A DNA stretch of 64,000 nt, from assembly GCF_003046295.1 (NCBI RefSeq), contig NZ_PZZN01000001.1, positions 1,322,812 to 1,386,811 of the forward strand. The letters are read 5' to 3'. Below, in pieces: positions 9,242-19,868 of the stretch. The number at the start of each line of letters is the position of its first letter. Position 1 is the first letter of the stretch. The notes beneath the pieces are model-generated. The model did no database searches, was not told the DNA's origin, and saw only the letters and a list, made by a program, of their open reading frames with translations. This DNA is from Sphingomonas aerolata. GTDB lineage: Bacteria; Pseudomonadota; Alphaproteobacteria; Sphingomonadales; Sphingomonadaceae. Position numbers and translations under genes: made by a program.

Positions 9242-10171
9242 TCAGAGCTTTTCGGTCAGTTCGGGCACGATCTTGAACAGGTCGCCGACCAGGCCGATGT
9301 CCGCGACCTGGAAGATCGGCGCGTCCTCGTCCTTGTTGATCGCGATGATCGTCTTCGAATCCTTCATGCCCGCGAGGTGCTGGATCGCGCCCGAGATGCC
9401 GACTGCGACATAGACTTCGGGGGCGACAATCTTGCCCGTCTGGCCGACCTGATAGTCGTTCGGGGCATAGCCCGCATCGACCGCGGCGCGGCTTGCACCG
9501 ACGCCCGCGCCGAGCTTGTCCGCGAGCGGATCGATCAGCGCGTGGAACTGATCGCTTGAGGCCAGCGCACGGCCGCCCGAAACGATGACCTTCGCGCTGG
9601 TCAGTTCGGGACGCTCGTTCTTCGCGATCTCCGCGCCGGCAAAGGTCGACAGACCCTTGTCGCCGGTCGAGGCGACCGCCTCGATCTCGCCCGAGCCGCC
9701 CTCGGTCGCGGCCTTTTCGAATGCGGTGCCGCGGACGGTGATGACCTTCTTCGCGTCCGACGACTGGACGGTAGCAATCGCGTTGCCCGCATAGATAGGC
9801 CGCGTGAACGTGTCGTCGCTCTCGACCGAGAGGATGTCGCTGATCTGCATGACGTCGAGCAGCGCGGCAACGCGCGGCGCGATATTCTTGCCGTGCGTGG
9901 TCGACGGCGCGACGAACGCGTCGTGATGGCCCATCAGCTCGACGATCAGCGGCGCGACGTTTTCGGCGAGCGCGTGCGCGAACGCCGCGTCATCGGCAAC
10001 GTGCACCTTGCCGACGCCGGCGATCTTGGCAGCCGCAACGGCGACGGCGTCGACCCCCTGCCCTGCGACCAGCAGATGGACTTCGCCGAGCTTGCTCGCG
10101 GCAGTGACCGCGGAAAGCGTGGCGTCCTTGACGACCTGACCGTCATGTTCGACCCAAACGAGCGTCTTCAC
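9242..10171 (-). CDS. etfA: electron transfer flavoprotein subunit alpha
   Basis: A 309-residue FAD-binding ETF alpha subunit. The C-terminal FAD domain is clear: [41 protein letters not shown] and [12 protein letters not shown] run in the usual order. With EtfB it passes electrons from acyl-CoA and other dehydrogenases to the quinone pool through ETF:QO. The start overlaps the etfB stop by 4 bp, so the subunits are translationally coupled in a stable ratio. The length matches the family. Confidence 0.97.
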   Translation of the reverse strand: MKTLVWVEHDGQVVKDATLSAVTAASKLGEVHLLVAGQGVDAVAVAAAKIAGVGKVHVADDAAFAHALAENVAPLIVELMGHHDAFVAPSTTHGKNIAPRVAALLDVMQISDILSVESDDTFTRPIYAGNAIATVQSSDAKKVITVRGTAFEKAATEGGSGEIEAVASTGDKGLSTFAGAEIAKNERPELTSAKVIVSGGRALASSDQFHALIDPLADKLGAGVGASRAAVDAGYAPNDYQVGQTGKIVAPEVYVAVGISGAIQHLAGMKDSKTIIAINKDEDAPIFQVADIGLVGDLFKIVPELTEKL

Positions 10172-10914
10172 TTTGCGACTCCCATCGTCTTGAGTTTGCC
10201 GACGAGCTCATCGACGTCAGCGACCTTGATCCCCGCCGAGCGCTTGGCGGGCTCGACGACCTTCAGCGTGGTCAGCCGCGGCGTCACATCGACACCGAAG
10301 TCGGCCGGCGCCTTGGTCGCCATCGGCTTCGACTTGGCCTTCATGATGTTCGGCAGCGACGCATAGCGCGGCTCGTTGAGGCGAAGATCGGTGGTGATGA
10401 TCGCGGGCAGCTTGAGCGTGTCCGTCTCCGCACCGCCATCGACTTCGCGCGTCACATGGACCGAGCCGTCGGCGATCTCGACCTTCGACGCGAACGTGCC
10501 CTGGCCCCAGTTGAGAAGCCCGGCGAGCATCTGCCCGGTCTGGTTGTTGTCGTCGTCGATCGCCTGCTTGCCGAGGATGACGAGGTCGGGCTGTTCTTCC
10601 TCGACGATCTTGGCGAGGATCTTGGCGACGCCCAATGGCTCGACCTTGGTCTCGCTGAGGACGAGGATCGCGCGGTCGGCACCCATGGCGAGCGCGGTGC
10701 GCAGCGTTTCCTGCGACTTCTGCTCGCCGATCGAGACAACGACGATCTCGGTCACGCCCTTGTCCTTCAGGCGGATCGCTTCCTCGACCGCGATCTCGTC
10801 GAACGGGTTCATGCTCATCTTGACGTTCGCCAGATCGACGCCCGTTCCGTCCGCCTTCACGCGAGGCTTCACGTTGTAGTCAAGCACACGCTTGACCGGC
10901 ACCAGCACCTTCAT
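10168..10914 (-). CDS. etfB: electron transfer flavoprotein subunit beta
   Basis: A 248-residue ETF beta subunit. The N-terminal [14 protein letters not shown] and the [16 protein letters not shown] signature (about residues 39-54) identify it, and [19 protein letters not shown] matches the AMP-binding region. ATG 10914 is chosen because MKVLVP is the normal N-terminus; the in-frame start at 10929 adds five residues. First gene of the etfBA operon, 232 bp downstream of sucC on the same strand, with a terminator between them. Confidence 0.97.
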   Translation of the reverse strand: MKVLVPVKRVLDYNVKPRVKADGTGVDLANVKMSMNPFDEIAVEEAIRLKDKGVTEIVVVSIGEQKSQETLRTALAMGADRAILVLSETKVEPLGVAKILAKIVEEEQPDLVILGKQAIDDDNNQTGQMLAGLLNWGQGTFASKVEIADGSVHVTREVDGGAETDTLKLPAIITTDLRLNEPRYASLPNIMKAKSKPMATKAPADFGVDVTPRLTTLKVVEPAKRSAGIKVADVDELVGKLKTMGVAK

Positions 10915-11076
10915 CAGGATTCCTTCCAAGGTGAATATGTTCGTTTCGCCCGCCGGTTACCGGCTGCGTTGGTGCGACAGATGGCGGTTTCGCGTCGTTT
11001 TCGCAAGTGCGGTACGGAAACATCGGATACCGTAGCGTCACGACGACCGCCCCGTCGGACCGGCTGCGATACCAAC

Positions 11077-11116
11077 GAAAAAGGGCCCGGACGTTTCCGT
11101 CCGAGCCCCGTTTTTC
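11077..11116 (-). terminator. intrinsic terminator after sucC
   Basis: Read on the minus strand, an 11-bp stem (GGGCTCGGACG against CGTCCGGGCCC, with one G-T wobble) closes on a GAAA tetraloop and is followed by a T-run (CCCTTTTT). It begins about 30 bp after the sucC stop, which separates sucC from etfBA. The plus-strand copy also ends in TTTTT and could act in both directions. Confidence 0.85.
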
Positions 11117-11145
11117 GCGAAGTCAGTATGCGAGGCCGACAGCGG

Positions 11146-12348
<1,203 letters not shown>

Positions 12349-12578
12349 CGGGAAGGCTCCACGCAATTTTTGGGAAACTCGGGAATTGCCAGCGCGTAAA
12401 GCACAGGGCGCGCCGCAAATCCACCCTTAAGGCATTTGCACTTGCGTCTCGTTCGCAATAGAGCGAGGGGATCGCTGATTTTTGGCCATTTTGTGGATGC
12501 GCGCCGCGGCGGATCGAAACGCCTGCCGGATCACAAACATTTGCGGAAAAGTAACCCTTTTCGTGCCAGAGTTGAACC

Positions 12579-12920
12579 ATGACAGACCCCGCCTACGACT
12601 CGCCTGAGACTCGGACCGGTGAAGAGCCCGGTGGAGAGTTGCGCCGGGCGTTGCGCAAATCCGTCAGGATGCGTGCGCATCTGCGCGACCGCGGCCAGAC
12701 GCGGTTCGAGATCGAAGTGACCGACCTGTCGCTGTCGGGGTTCCGGGCCGAGACGAGCTTTACGCTCTGGCCGGGGACGGTCGTGTGGCTGACCTTGCCC
12801 GGCCTCGCCGCGCTCGAGGCGGTGGTCGCGTGGCGCGACAAGTTCAAATATGGCTGCGCCTTCGCCAAGCCGCTACACCCTGCGGTGTTCGATCACATCG
12901 TGGCGCTGTCGCAGCGGTAA
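12579..12920 (+). CDS. PilZ domain protein
   Basis: A 113-residue single-domain protein. The PilZ c-di-GMP-binding pattern is partly visible: basic residues in RKSVRMRAHLRDRG (about 24-37), then DLSLSGFRAE corresponding to the D/N-x-S-x-x-G motif, and VAWRDKFKYGCAF near the C-terminus. This suggests a small cyclic-di-GMP receptor, but the leading RxxxR motif is imperfect, so ligand binding is not assured. It is divergent from sucC across a 230-bp spacer holding no other gene that I can see. A second, double PilZ protein lies at 36536-37264. Confidence 0.75.
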   Translation: MTDPAYDSPETRTGEEPGGELRRALRKSVRMRAHLRDRGQTRFEIEVTDLSLSGFRAETSFTLWPGTVVWLTLPGLAALEAVVAWRDKFKYGCAFAKPLHPAVFDHIVALSQR

Positions 12921-12956
12921 CCCGGCGACCGCACCACGATCCGACAGCGACGCGCC

Positions 12957-13895
12957 TCAGTCGAACAGGCTCGAGACGCTAGTTTCATCCGCGATCCGCT
13001 TGATCGCCTCGCCGAGCAGCGGTGCGATCTGAAGGTGGCGGATCTTGCCATGCGCGCCCTTGATCACGTCGTGATTGCCGATCGAATCGGTGATGACGAG
13101 CTCGCGCAGTTCGGAGCCCTCGACCCGCGCGACCGCGCCGCCCGACAGCACGCCGTGCGTGACATAGGCGACGACGCCCTCGGCGCCCGCCTCCATCAGC
13201 GCGGCCGCCGCATTGCACAGCGTACCCGCCGAATCGACGATGTCGTCGACGAGGATGCAGAAGCGGCCCTCGACCTCGCCGATGATGTTCATCACCTCCG
13301 ATTCGCCTGCGCGCTCGCGACGCTTGTCGACGATCGCGAGCGGCGCGTTGTTGAGCCGCTTGGCGAGCACACGCGCACGCACGACGCCGCCGACGTCGGG
13401 GGAGACGACCATCAGGTTCTTGCCCTTGAACCGCGCAAGGATATCCGCGGACATGACCGGCGCCGCATAGAGATTGTCGGTCGGGATATCGAAAAAGCCC
13501 TGGATCTGCCCGGCATGGAGATCGACCGAAAGGACGCGGTTGGCGCCCGCGACGGTGATGAGGTTGGCGACGAGCTTGGCCGAGATCGGCGTGCGCGGGC
13601 CGGGTTTCCGGTCCTGGCGGGCATAGCCCATATAGGGGATGACCGCGGTGATGCGGCGTGCCGACGCGCGCTTCAACGCGTCGATCATGATGAGCAATTC
13701 CATGAGGTTGTCGTTCGCCGGATAGCCGGTCGACTGGATCACGAACACGTCCTCGCCGCGGACATTCTCGTTGATCTCGACGAACACTTCCTCGTCAGCG
13801 AAGCGTCGGACGCTGACATCGGTCAGCGGGATTTCGAGATAGGCGGCGATCTCCTGCGCCAGAGGCAGGTTCGAATTGCCGGTCATCAATTTCAT
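12957..13895 (-). CDS. prs: ribose-phosphate pyrophosphokinase (PRPP synthetase)
   Basis: A 312-residue PRPP synthetase that makes phosphoribosyl pyrophosphate from ribose-5-phosphate and ATP for nucleotide, His and Trp synthesis. The family signatures are visible: [29 protein letters not shown] (ATP/Mg region), [17 protein letters not shown] (flexible loop and PRPP region) and [16 protein letters not shown] (the PRPP-binding loop, about residues 219-234). ATG 13895 is chosen over an adjacent TTG one codon upstream. Divergent from gltX across about 106 bp. Confidence 0.96.
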   Translation of the reverse strand: MKLMTGNSNLPLAQEIAAYLEIPLTDVSVRRFADEEVFVEINENVRGEDVFVIQSTGYPANDNLMELLIMIDALKRASARRITAVIPYMGYARQDRKPGPRTPISAKLVANLITVAGANRVLSVDLHAGQIQGFFDIPTDNLYAAPVMSADILARFKGKNLMVVSPDVGGVVRARVLAKRLNNAPLAIVDKRRERAGESEVMNIIGEVEGRFCILVDDIVDSAGTLCNAAAALMEAGAEGVVAYVTHGVLSGGAVARVEGSELRELVITDSIGNHDVIKGAHGKIRHLQIAPLLGEAIKRIADETSVSSLFD

Positions 13896-14001
13896 CAAAA
13901 TCGCTCCACGCCCTGTCGCACGCCCCTTAGTCCCGGTGTTTCAATGGGGAAAGGGCCGAAGGGGTTTGCCGGGGCGCGCGCCGCTTCGTACAGCGCAGGG
14001 C

Positions 14002-15345
14002 ATGACCGTCATAACCCGTTTCGCCCCCTCGCCCACCGGCCGGCTGCACGTCGGCAACATCCGTACCGCGCTCCACAACTGGATGTTCGCGCGCGCGCAG
14101 GGCGGACGCTTCCTGCTGCGGATCGACGACACCGATGCGGCGCGCAGCGAGGAGCGGTTCGTCGACGCAATCCGTAGCGATCTCGACTGGCTGGGGATGA
14201 CGCCCGATGGCGAGGAACGCCAGTCGGCGCGGTTCGCGCTGTACGAAACGCGGTTCGCGGCGCTGGTCGAGAGCGGGCATATCTATCCGGCGTATGAGAG
14301 TGCGCAGGAGCTCGACCTGAAGCGCAAGATCCAGGCGGGACGCGGGTTGCCGCCGATCTATGATCGCGCGGCACTCTCGCTCACCGAGGCGCAGCGTGCG
14401 GCGTTCGAGCGCGACGGGGTGGCGCCGCACTGGCGATTCAAGCTCGATCACGACACGCCGATCGCGTGGACCGACCTGATCCGCGGCGAGCAGCATTTCG
14501 AGGCGCGGACGATGAGCGACCCGGTGATCCGGCGCGCGGACGGGTCGTGGCTGTACATGCTGCCGTCGGCGATCGACGATGCCGATATGGGCGTGACTCA
14601 TGTCGTGCGCGGCGAGGATCATGTGTCGAACACCGCGCTTCAGCTGCAGATGTTCGCAGCACTCGGCGCGCCCGCACCGCAGTTTGCGCACGAGGCGCTG
14701 CTGACCGGCGCGGAAGGGAAATTGTCCAAGCGGCTGGGCTCGCTCGGCGCGGATCATTTCCGGGACGTCGGGATCGAGCCGCAGGCGGTGCGCGCGCTGC
14801 TCGCGCGGATCGGGACGAGCGATCCGGTCGAGCCGATCACCGACGCTGCGCCGCTGATCGCGACGTTCGACTTCGCCCGGTTCGGCCGCGCGCCGGCGCG
14901 GTTCGACGAGGGGGAGCTGGCGCAAGTAAATGCGCGGATCCTGCATGCGCTGCCCTTTGCCGACGTCGCCGACCGCCTGCCCGAGGGGATGGGCGAGACC
15001 GCATGGGAGGCGGTACGTCCGAACCTGGTGACGCTCGCCGATGCCGCCGACTGGTGGCGGGTGATCGAGGGGCCGGTCGCGGTCGAACCCCTCGGCGGAG
15101 ACGAGGATGCGGCGTATCTCGACCAGGCGCTGGTCGCTGCCGCGGCGATCGACTGGGCAAGTGACCCCTGGCACGCCCTGACGAGCCAACTGAAGGCGGA
15201 GACCGGGCGCAAGGGCAAGGCGCTGTTCCTGCCGCTGCGCCGCGCGCTGACCGGGCGCGATCACGGGCCCGACATGGTCGCGCTGCTGCCGCTAATCGGG
15301 CGTGAGCGGGCGCTGGCGCGACTGGCGGCCGCGCGCGCCAGCTGA
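14002..15345 (+). CDS. gltX: glutamate--tRNA ligase
   Basis: A 447-residue class I glutamyl-tRNA synthetase. The HIGH-type motif reads PSPTGRLHVGN (about residues 9-19) and the KMSKS-type motif reads KLSKRLGS (about 240). MTVITRFAPSPTG is the normal N-terminus, so ATG 14002 is used rather than the longer frame from 13876. Alphaproteobacteria often carry two GltX paralogues with different tRNA preferences; a shorter enzyme of about 450 residues like this one may be either, and the sequence alone does not decide. Confidence 0.93.
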   Translation: MTVITRFAPSPTGRLHVGNIRTALHNWMFARAQGGRFLLRIDDTDAARSEERFVDAIRSDLDWLGMTPDGEERQSARFALYETRFAALVESGHIYPAYESAQELDLKRKIQAGRGLPPIYDRAALSLTEAQRAAFERDGVAPHWRFKLDHDTPIAWTDLIRGEQHFEARTMSDPVIRRADGSWLYMLPSAIDDADMGVTHVVRGEDHVSNTALQLQMFAALGAPAPQFAHEALLTGAEGKLSKRLGSLGADHFRDVGIEPQAVRALLARIGTSDPVEPITDAAPLIATFDFARFGRAPARFDEGELAQVNARILHALPFADVADRLPEGMGETAWEAVRPNLVTLADAADWWRVIEGPVAVEPLGGDEDAAYLDQALVAAAAIDWASDPWHALTSQLKAETGRKGKALFLPLRRALTGRDHGPDMVALLPLIGRERALARLAAARAS

Positions 15346-15505
15346 GGCTTGGCCGGGCGGGCTGAAACCTCGCCGACCGTTGCTGATCCGACCACGTGCA
15401 AAACGGCTCCAATCGCGCTTGCGCGGCGTATGTAATGATGTACCATTTCATTCGGCGGTATCGATCGCGCCGCCATCCTCGAGGAGATGCGAAGGAGACG
15501 GACGG

Positions 15506-16171
15506 ATGTACGCGGACAGAATGAGCCGGACGGGCGGATTGAATCCCGGAAGCCTGGGCGTCGCTCTGGCGATCAACGGCGTGGTGATCGGGGCGTTGTT
15601 TTTTGCGGCGCCGGAACTGGTGCCGTTCACGCCGCCCGACCCGCCACTCACAATCTATATCCCGCACACCCCGCCGCCGCCCACGCCGGTGCCGCCCGCC
15701 GATCCGCTGGTCCGCCAGCAGCCGCGCCCCGCGCCGCGGCCCGATGCACCGATCCGGCAGGTGCCGACGCCGGCCACCGAGGGGTTCGAGGTGTTGCCAG
15801 ACCCCCTGCCCTTCACCCCGCCGATCGACGTCGTCGGCACGGGCACAGGCAGCGTGGCGGTCGATCCGCCCAAGCCGTCGCCCCTGTTCGTCCAGCCGGG
15901 CATCGACCCGCGCTATGCTGCGGATTTCCAGCCGGGTTATCCGTCCGAGGAACGCCGGGCCGGGCGCGAGGGGCGAGTCGTCCTGCGCGTGCTGATCGGC
16001 GCGGACGGGCGCGTGAAACAGGTCGAGCGGGTCACCGCCACCAGCGATGCCTTTTATCGCGCGACGCTGGACCGGGCGCTGACGAAGTGGCGGTTCAGGC
16101 CGGCGACGCGCGACGGGGTCGCGGTCGAGGCGTGGAAGACGATGAACCTGTCGTTCGTGCTGGAAAACTGA
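15506..16171 (+). CDS. TonB family energy transducer
   Basis: A 221-residue protein with an N-terminal membrane segment (GVALAINGVVIGALFFAA, about residues 18-35), a proline-rich periplasmic linker (TPPPPTPVPP, about 54-66) and a C-terminal TonB domain ending in TKWRFRPATRDG and the membrane-protein contact region. ATG 15506 has a strong ribosome site (GAAGGAG, 8-9 bases before). A 57-codon upstream extension of the frame has no support. No exbBD nearby. It precedes the riboflavin operon but is separated from it by a hairpin. Confidence 0.88.
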   Translation: MYADRMSRTGGLNPGSLGVALAINGVVIGALFFAAPELVPFTPPDPPLTIYIPHTPPPPTPVPPADPLVRQQPRPAPRPDAPIRQVPTPATEGFEVLPDPLPFTPPIDVVGTGTGSVAVDPPKPSPLFVQPGIDPRYAADFQPGYPSEERRAGREGRVVLRVLIGADGRVKQVERVTATSDAFYRATLDRALTKWRFRPATRDGVAVEAWKTMNLSFVLEN

Positions 16172-16176
16172 GCCGC

Positions 16177-16232
16177 GGGCGACGACCCTCCGCAAGGATG
16201 GGCCTGCAGGTCGGCCCCCCGGGTCGTCGCCC
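16177..16232 (+). terminator. large dyad after the second tonB gene
   Basis: A 12-bp perfect inverted repeat, GGGCGACGACCC (16177-16188) and GGGTCGTCGCCC (16221-16232), encloses a second smaller hairpin. It begins 5 bp after the stop codon. There is no T-run, so it may stabilise the mRNA 3' end or act as a processing barrier rather than a simple intrinsic terminator. Confidence 0.5.
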
Positions 16233-16274
16233 AAGGTACTGGCCTTGGGGGGCCTGCATGCCTATCTTTGCGCG

Positions 16275-16622
16275 ATGGGCTCTTTCAGTCGTTTCTCGCC
16301 GGTCCGCGCCTATCGCGACCTCCGCCTGTTCCTCCGGGGCCGGCAGCCGTACGAGCTTGGCTTTCTCGCGCTAGCGATGCTCGTCACGGGCTTCCTGATC
16401 TACGCCTTCTCGAAGGACAGCTATGCCGAGCGCGAGTATCGGCCGAACATCGTCTATGTCGAGCAATGGCCCGCGGATCGCACCGATGCGCAGATCGTCG
16501 CCCAGCAGAAGATCGACGCGCCGATCAAGGCCGCGCGTCTGGCTGAGCAGAAGAAGCGCGAGGAGGAAACCCGCGCGTCGTTCAAGCGGATGGACGACAA
16601 GCTGAAGGCGCTGGGGATCTGA
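16275..16622 (+). CDS. small single-pass membrane protein of unknown function
   Basis: A 115-residue protein I do not recognise as a named family. It has a basic N-terminus, one hydrophobic helix (LGFLALAMLVTGFLIYAF, about residues 29-47), a short extracytoplasmic-looking segment with NIVYVEQWPADRTD, and a charged, probably coiled-coil C-terminus (KAARLAEQKKREEETR). ATG 16275 is preferred over 16245 because it leaves the membrane segment in a normal position. Its TGA stop overlaps the CTG proposed as the ribD start, so it leads the riboflavin operon. Similar genes next to ribD are known in sphingomonads, without a known role. Confidence 0.75.
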   Translation: MGSFSRFSPVRAYRDLRLFLRGRQPYELGFLALAMLVTGFLIYAFSKDSYAEREYRPNIVYVEQWPADRTDAQIVAQQKIDAPIKAARLAEQKKREEETRASFKRMDDKLKALGI

Positions 16623-17602
16623 CCATCGAATCCGGCCGGTTTGTCGGGGCAGCGCTGGCGCTGGCCGCGCGGGGACGTGGGCGGACGGCACCCAACCCTT
16701 GTGTCGGCTGCGTGATCGTCGCGGACGGACGTGTCGTCGGGCGCGGCTGGACGCAAGCAGGCGGTCGGCCGCATGCCGAGGCGATGGCACTGGCGCAGGC
16801 GGGCGTGAAGGCGCGGGGAGCCACGGCCTATGTGACGCTCGAGCCCTGTGCGCATGAATCACCGCGCGGGCCGGCGTGCAGCGATCTGCTGATCGCGGCC
16901 GGCGTGGCGCGGGTCGTCGCGGCGCTGGAAGATCCCGATCCCCGGACGGCGGGGCGTGGGTTCGCGCGGTTGCGCGACGCCGGGATCCGCGTCGAGACGG
17001 GTGTGCGCGCCGCCGAGGCGCGACGGTCGATGGCGGGGTTCCTCATGCGACTCGCCCGCGGCCGGCCGCATGTCACGCTGAAGCTCGCGACCTCGCTCGA
17101 CGGCTGTATCGCGATGGCGGACGGGTCGAGCCGCTGGATCACCGGGCCACAGGCGCGCGCGCATGCGCATCTCGAACGGAGCCGGCACGATTCTATACTG
17201 GTCGGGCGCGGGACGTTGGAGGCAGATGCGCCGCGACTCGACGTGCGACTGGCCGGGCTCGAATCGCGGGCACCGCTCCGCGTGCTGCTGTCGCGGACGG
17301 CGCCTGATGCGGACGCGGGGTGGCACGTCATCGCCGATCCGCAGGATATTGCGGCCCTGCCCGGCGACCATCTGCTGGTCGAGGGCGGCGCGGCCGTAGC
17401 GTCGACGTTCCTTGCCGCGGACCTGGTCGATCGGCTGCTGCTGTACCGCGCGCCGATCCTGATCGGCGGCGGCCGGCATTCCATTGGCGATATTGGTCTC
17501 GGCGATCTTTCCAGCGCGCATGGGCGCTGGTCGATCGTCGAGTCACGGCAACTTGGCAGCGACCGAGTCGAGGTCTACGAGCGCGAGCGAAACGAGGGAT
17601 AA
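16619..17602 (+). CDS. ribD: bifunctional diaminohydroxyphosphoribosylaminopyrimidine deaminase / 5-amino-6-(5-phosphoribosylamino)uracil reductase
   Basis: About 327 residues. The N-terminal deaminase has zinc motifs HAE (GGRPHAEAMA) and PCAHESPRGPAC. The C-terminal reductase domain has VTLKLATSLDG and SRWITGPQARAH. It performs steps 2 and 3 of riboflavin synthesis. No ATG, GTG or TTG exists in frame before GTG 16712, yet the conserved deaminase N-terminus (ALALAARGRGRTAPNPCVGC) is encoded upstream of that codon. The best start is CTG at 16619, which forms a CTGA overlap with the preceding stop and has GAAGG ten bases upstream. The ribE ATG overlaps the stop by 1 bp (TAATG). Confidence 0.92.
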   Translation: MTIESGRFVGAALALAARGRGRTAPNPCVGCVIVADGRVVGRGWTQAGGRPHAEAMALAQAGVKARGATAYVTLEPCAHESPRGPACSDLLIAAGVARVVAALEDPDPRTAGRGFARLRDAGIRVETGVRAAEARRSMAGFLMRLARGRPHVTLKLATSLDGCIAMADGSSRWITGPQARAHAHLERSRHDSILVGRGTLEADAPRLDVRLAGLESRAPLRVLLSRTAPDADAGWHVIADPQDIAALPGDHLLVEGGAAVASTFLAADLVDRLLLYRAPILIGGGRHSIGDIGLGDLSSAHGRWSIVESRQLGSDRVEVYERERNEG

Positions 17603-18243
17603 TGTTTACCGGAATCGTCACCGACATCGGCAAAATCACCAGCGTGGCGCAGCAGGGCGACACGCGCGTGGTCATCGCGACCACCTATGATCCCGCCACG
17701 ATCGACCTGGGCGCGTCGATCGCGTGTTCGGGTGTCTGCCTGACCGTGGTCGACAAGTCCGCGGGCGGCGACGGACCGCACTGGTTCGCGGTCGACGTCT
17801 CGGGCGAGACGATCAGCCGCACCGCGCGCGATCAGTGGACGCAAGGTCGCCCGCTGAACCTCGAACGCGCGATGAAGCTCGGCGAGGAACTGGGCGGGCA
17901 TATCGTCACCGGCCATGTCGACGGGCTCGGCACGGTGGTGTCGGTGGTCGAGGAAGGCGGCTCGCACCGCGTCACCGTCCGCGCCGGCGCGGACATCGCG
18001 CCGTTCATCGCCGCCAAGGGATCGGTCACGATCGACGGCGTGTCGCTGACCGTCAACACCGTCCGCGACGTCGACGGCCCTGATGGGCAGAAGGCGGTCG
18101 AGTTCGGGCTGAACATCATCCCGCATACCTGGGGCGTCACCACGCTCGGGACGATCGAGACCGACCGGACGGTCAATATCGAGATCGACGTCCTTGCCCG
18201 CTATCTCCAACGGATGGAGCATTACCGTGTCAATGCCAGCTGA
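17602..18243 (+). CDS. ribE: riboflavin synthase, alpha subunit type
   Basis: A 213-residue protein with two lumazine-binding repeats. The first begins at the signature MFTGIVTDIG and contains IACSGVCLTVVD. The second starts near residue 97 with GHIVTGHVDGLG and contains GSVTIDGVSLTVN. It dismutates two 6,7-dimethyl-8-ribityllumazines to riboflavin and the pyrimidine precursor. ATG 17602 is fixed by the MFTGIV start and overlaps the ribD stop. Its end overlaps the next gene by 11-17 bp, which indicates tight coupling. Also named ribC in some organisms. Confidence 0.95.
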   Translation: MFTGIVTDIGKITSVAQQGDTRVVIATTYDPATIDLGASIACSGVCLTVVDKSAGGDGPHWFAVDVSGETISRTARDQWTQGRPLNLERAMKLGEELGGHIVTGHVDGLGTVVSVVEEGGSHRVTVRAGADIAPFIAAKGSVTIDGVSLTVNTVRDVDGPDGQKAVEFGLNIIPHTWGVTTLGTIETDRTVNIEIDVLARYLQRMEHYRVNAS

Positions 18244-19396
18244 ACGCAGCGCCGAACTCGGGCGCCTGAAGCATGGATATCTGTCGAGCCCCGAAGAGAT
18301 CATCGACGAGGCGCGCAACGGCCGGATGTTCATCCTGGTCGATGACGAGGACCGCGAGAACGAGGGCGACCTGGTCATCCCCGCGCAGATGGCGACGCCC
18401 GAGAAGATCAACTTCATGGCGAAGTTCGGTCGCGGCCTGATCTGTCTCGCGCTGACCAAGACGCGGACCGAAGAGCTCGGACTCGAGTTGATGAGCCGCA
18501 ACAACGGCACGCGGCACGAGACCGCGTTCACTGTGTCGATCGAGGCGCTCGAAGGCGTGACGACGGGCATCTCGGCGGCGGATCGCGCGCGGACGATCGC
18601 GGTGGCGATCGATGCGACCAAGCAGAAGGCGGACATCGTCACCCCCGGCCATGTCTTCCCGCTGGTCGCACGCGACGGCGGCGTGCTGATCCGCGCCGGC
18701 CATACCGAGGCGGCGGTCGACGTCGCGCGGCTGGCCGGATTGAACCCCTCGGGCGTGATCTGCGAGATCATGAACGAGGACGGGACGATGGCGCGGATGG
18801 ACGACCTCGTCACCTTCGCGCAGTTCCACAATATCAAGATCGGCACGATCCGCGACCTAATCGCCTATCGCCGCCGCTACGACCATCTGGTCGAGAAGCG
18901 CGCCGAGGCCAGGTTCACGTCCGAATGGGGCGGCGACTGGACCGCGCTGACCTTCTGGAACAAGGCGACGGGCACCGAGCAGGTCGCGCTGGTCAAAGGC
19001 CGGATCGACCCGGCAAAGCCGACGCTCGTCCGGATGCATGCGCTGTCGCCGTTCGCCGACATCTTCGGCGAATCGGGCGATCGCGGCCGGATCCTCGCCC
19101 GGTCGATGCAGATGATCGCCGACGAGGGCGCGGGCGTGATCGTCGTCATCAACCGGCCGCGCGGCAACGCGTTCACCTCCGCCGTGCTGAAGAAGGCGGG
19201 CGCGGAGATCACCCCGGACATGGAGGAGCTGCGCGACTACGGCGTCGGCGCGATGATCCTGACCGAGCTCGGCGTCCATGACATGGTGCTGATCACCAAC
19301 ACCCACCACACGCTGGTCGGGCTCGACGGCTATGGCCTGTCGATTGTCGGCGAACGCCCGATCGCTCCCCTCGACACCGAAAAGGCTCCCAACTGA
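18227..19396 (+). CDS. ribB: 3,4-dihydroxy-2-butanone-4-phosphate synthase fused to a degenerate GTP cyclohydrolase II-like domain (RibBX type)
   Basis: 389 residues. The N-terminal half is a complete DHBP synthase ([16 protein letters not shown], then [14 protein letters not shown]), which makes the four-carbon unit of riboflavin. The C-terminal half aligns in outline with GTP cyclohydrolase II, but the zinc-binding cysteines (pattern SECLTGD...RCDCG) are replaced: [21 protein letters not shown] contains none. This is the RibBX arrangement described in proteobacteria, so the C-terminal domain is probably not an active cyclohydrolase. GTG 18227 is favoured because GGAG lies 8 bases upstream; ATG 18233 is the alternative. 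The stop overlaps the ribH start by 1 bp. Confidence 0.92.
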   Translation: MSMPAERSAELGRLKHGYLSSPEEIIDEARNGRMFILVDDEDRENEGDLVIPAQMATPEKINFMAKFGRGLICLALTKTRTEELGLELMSRNNGTRHETAFTVSIEALEGVTTGISAADRARTIAVAIDATKQKADIVTPGHVFPLVARDGGVLIRAGHTEAAVDVARLAGLNPSGVICEIMNEDGTMARMDDLVTFAQFHNIKIGTIRDLIAYRRRYDHLVEKRAEARFTSEWGGDWTALTFWNKATGTEQVALVKGRIDPAKPTLVRMHALSPFADIFGESGDRGRILARSMQMIADEGAGVIVVINRPRGNAFTSAVLKKAGAEITPDMEELRDYGVGAMILTELGVHDMVLITNTHHTLVGLDGYGLSIVGERPIAPLDTEKAPN

Positions 19397-19818
19397 TGGC
19401 GCATATCCTGATCGTCGAAGCGCGGTTCTACGACCATCTGAATGACCTGCTGATCGAAGGCGCGCGCGCGGCGATCGAGGCGGCGGGGCACAGCCATGAG
19501 ACGATCACCGTCCCCGGCGCGCTCGAGGTCCCCGGCGCGATCGCGCTGGCGGCCGAAAGCGAGACCTATGACGGCTATGTCGCGCTGGGCGTCGTGATCC
19601 GCGGCGAAACCTATCATTTCGAGATCGTCGCGGGCGAGAGCGCGCGCGGGATCATGGCGCTGACGATGGACGGCCTGCCGATCGGCAACGGCATCCTGAC
19701 CACCGAGAACGAGGCGCAGGCGCTCACCCGCGCCCGCCCGACCGAGGGCGACAAGGGCGGCGGCGCGGCGAAAGCAGCGCTGGCGATGCTGGCGCTGAAG
19801 GACCGCTTCGTCGCGTAG
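19396..19818 (+). CDS. ribH: 6,7-dimethyl-8-ribityllumazine synthase
   Basis: A 140-residue lumazine synthase, the penultimate enzyme of riboflavin synthesis. It condenses the pyrimidine product of the RibD branch with the butanone phosphate from RibB. Signatures are [17 protein letters not shown] (about residues 37-53), the phosphate-binding [12 protein letters not shown], and [17 protein letters not shown]. It ends the riboflavin operon, with the start overlapping the previous stop (TGATG). The length is on the short side of normal but complete. Confidence 0.96.
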   Translation: MAHILIVEARFYDHLNDLLIEGARAAIEAAGHSHETITVPGALEVPGAIALAAESETYDGYVALGVVIRGETYHFEIVAGESARGIMALTMDGLPIGNGILTTENEAQALTRARPTEGDKGGGAAKAALAMLALKDRFVA

Positions 19819-19868
19819 GATGCGTGGGCGTTCGGACGTCCGCCCTCATCTACCCACGATCGCCCTGA

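Noticed and set aside
16233..16274. FMN riboswitch before the riboflavin operon
   Set aside because: The spacer is too short and lacks the conserved FMN box sequences; the preceding region is a simple dyad after the tonB gene.
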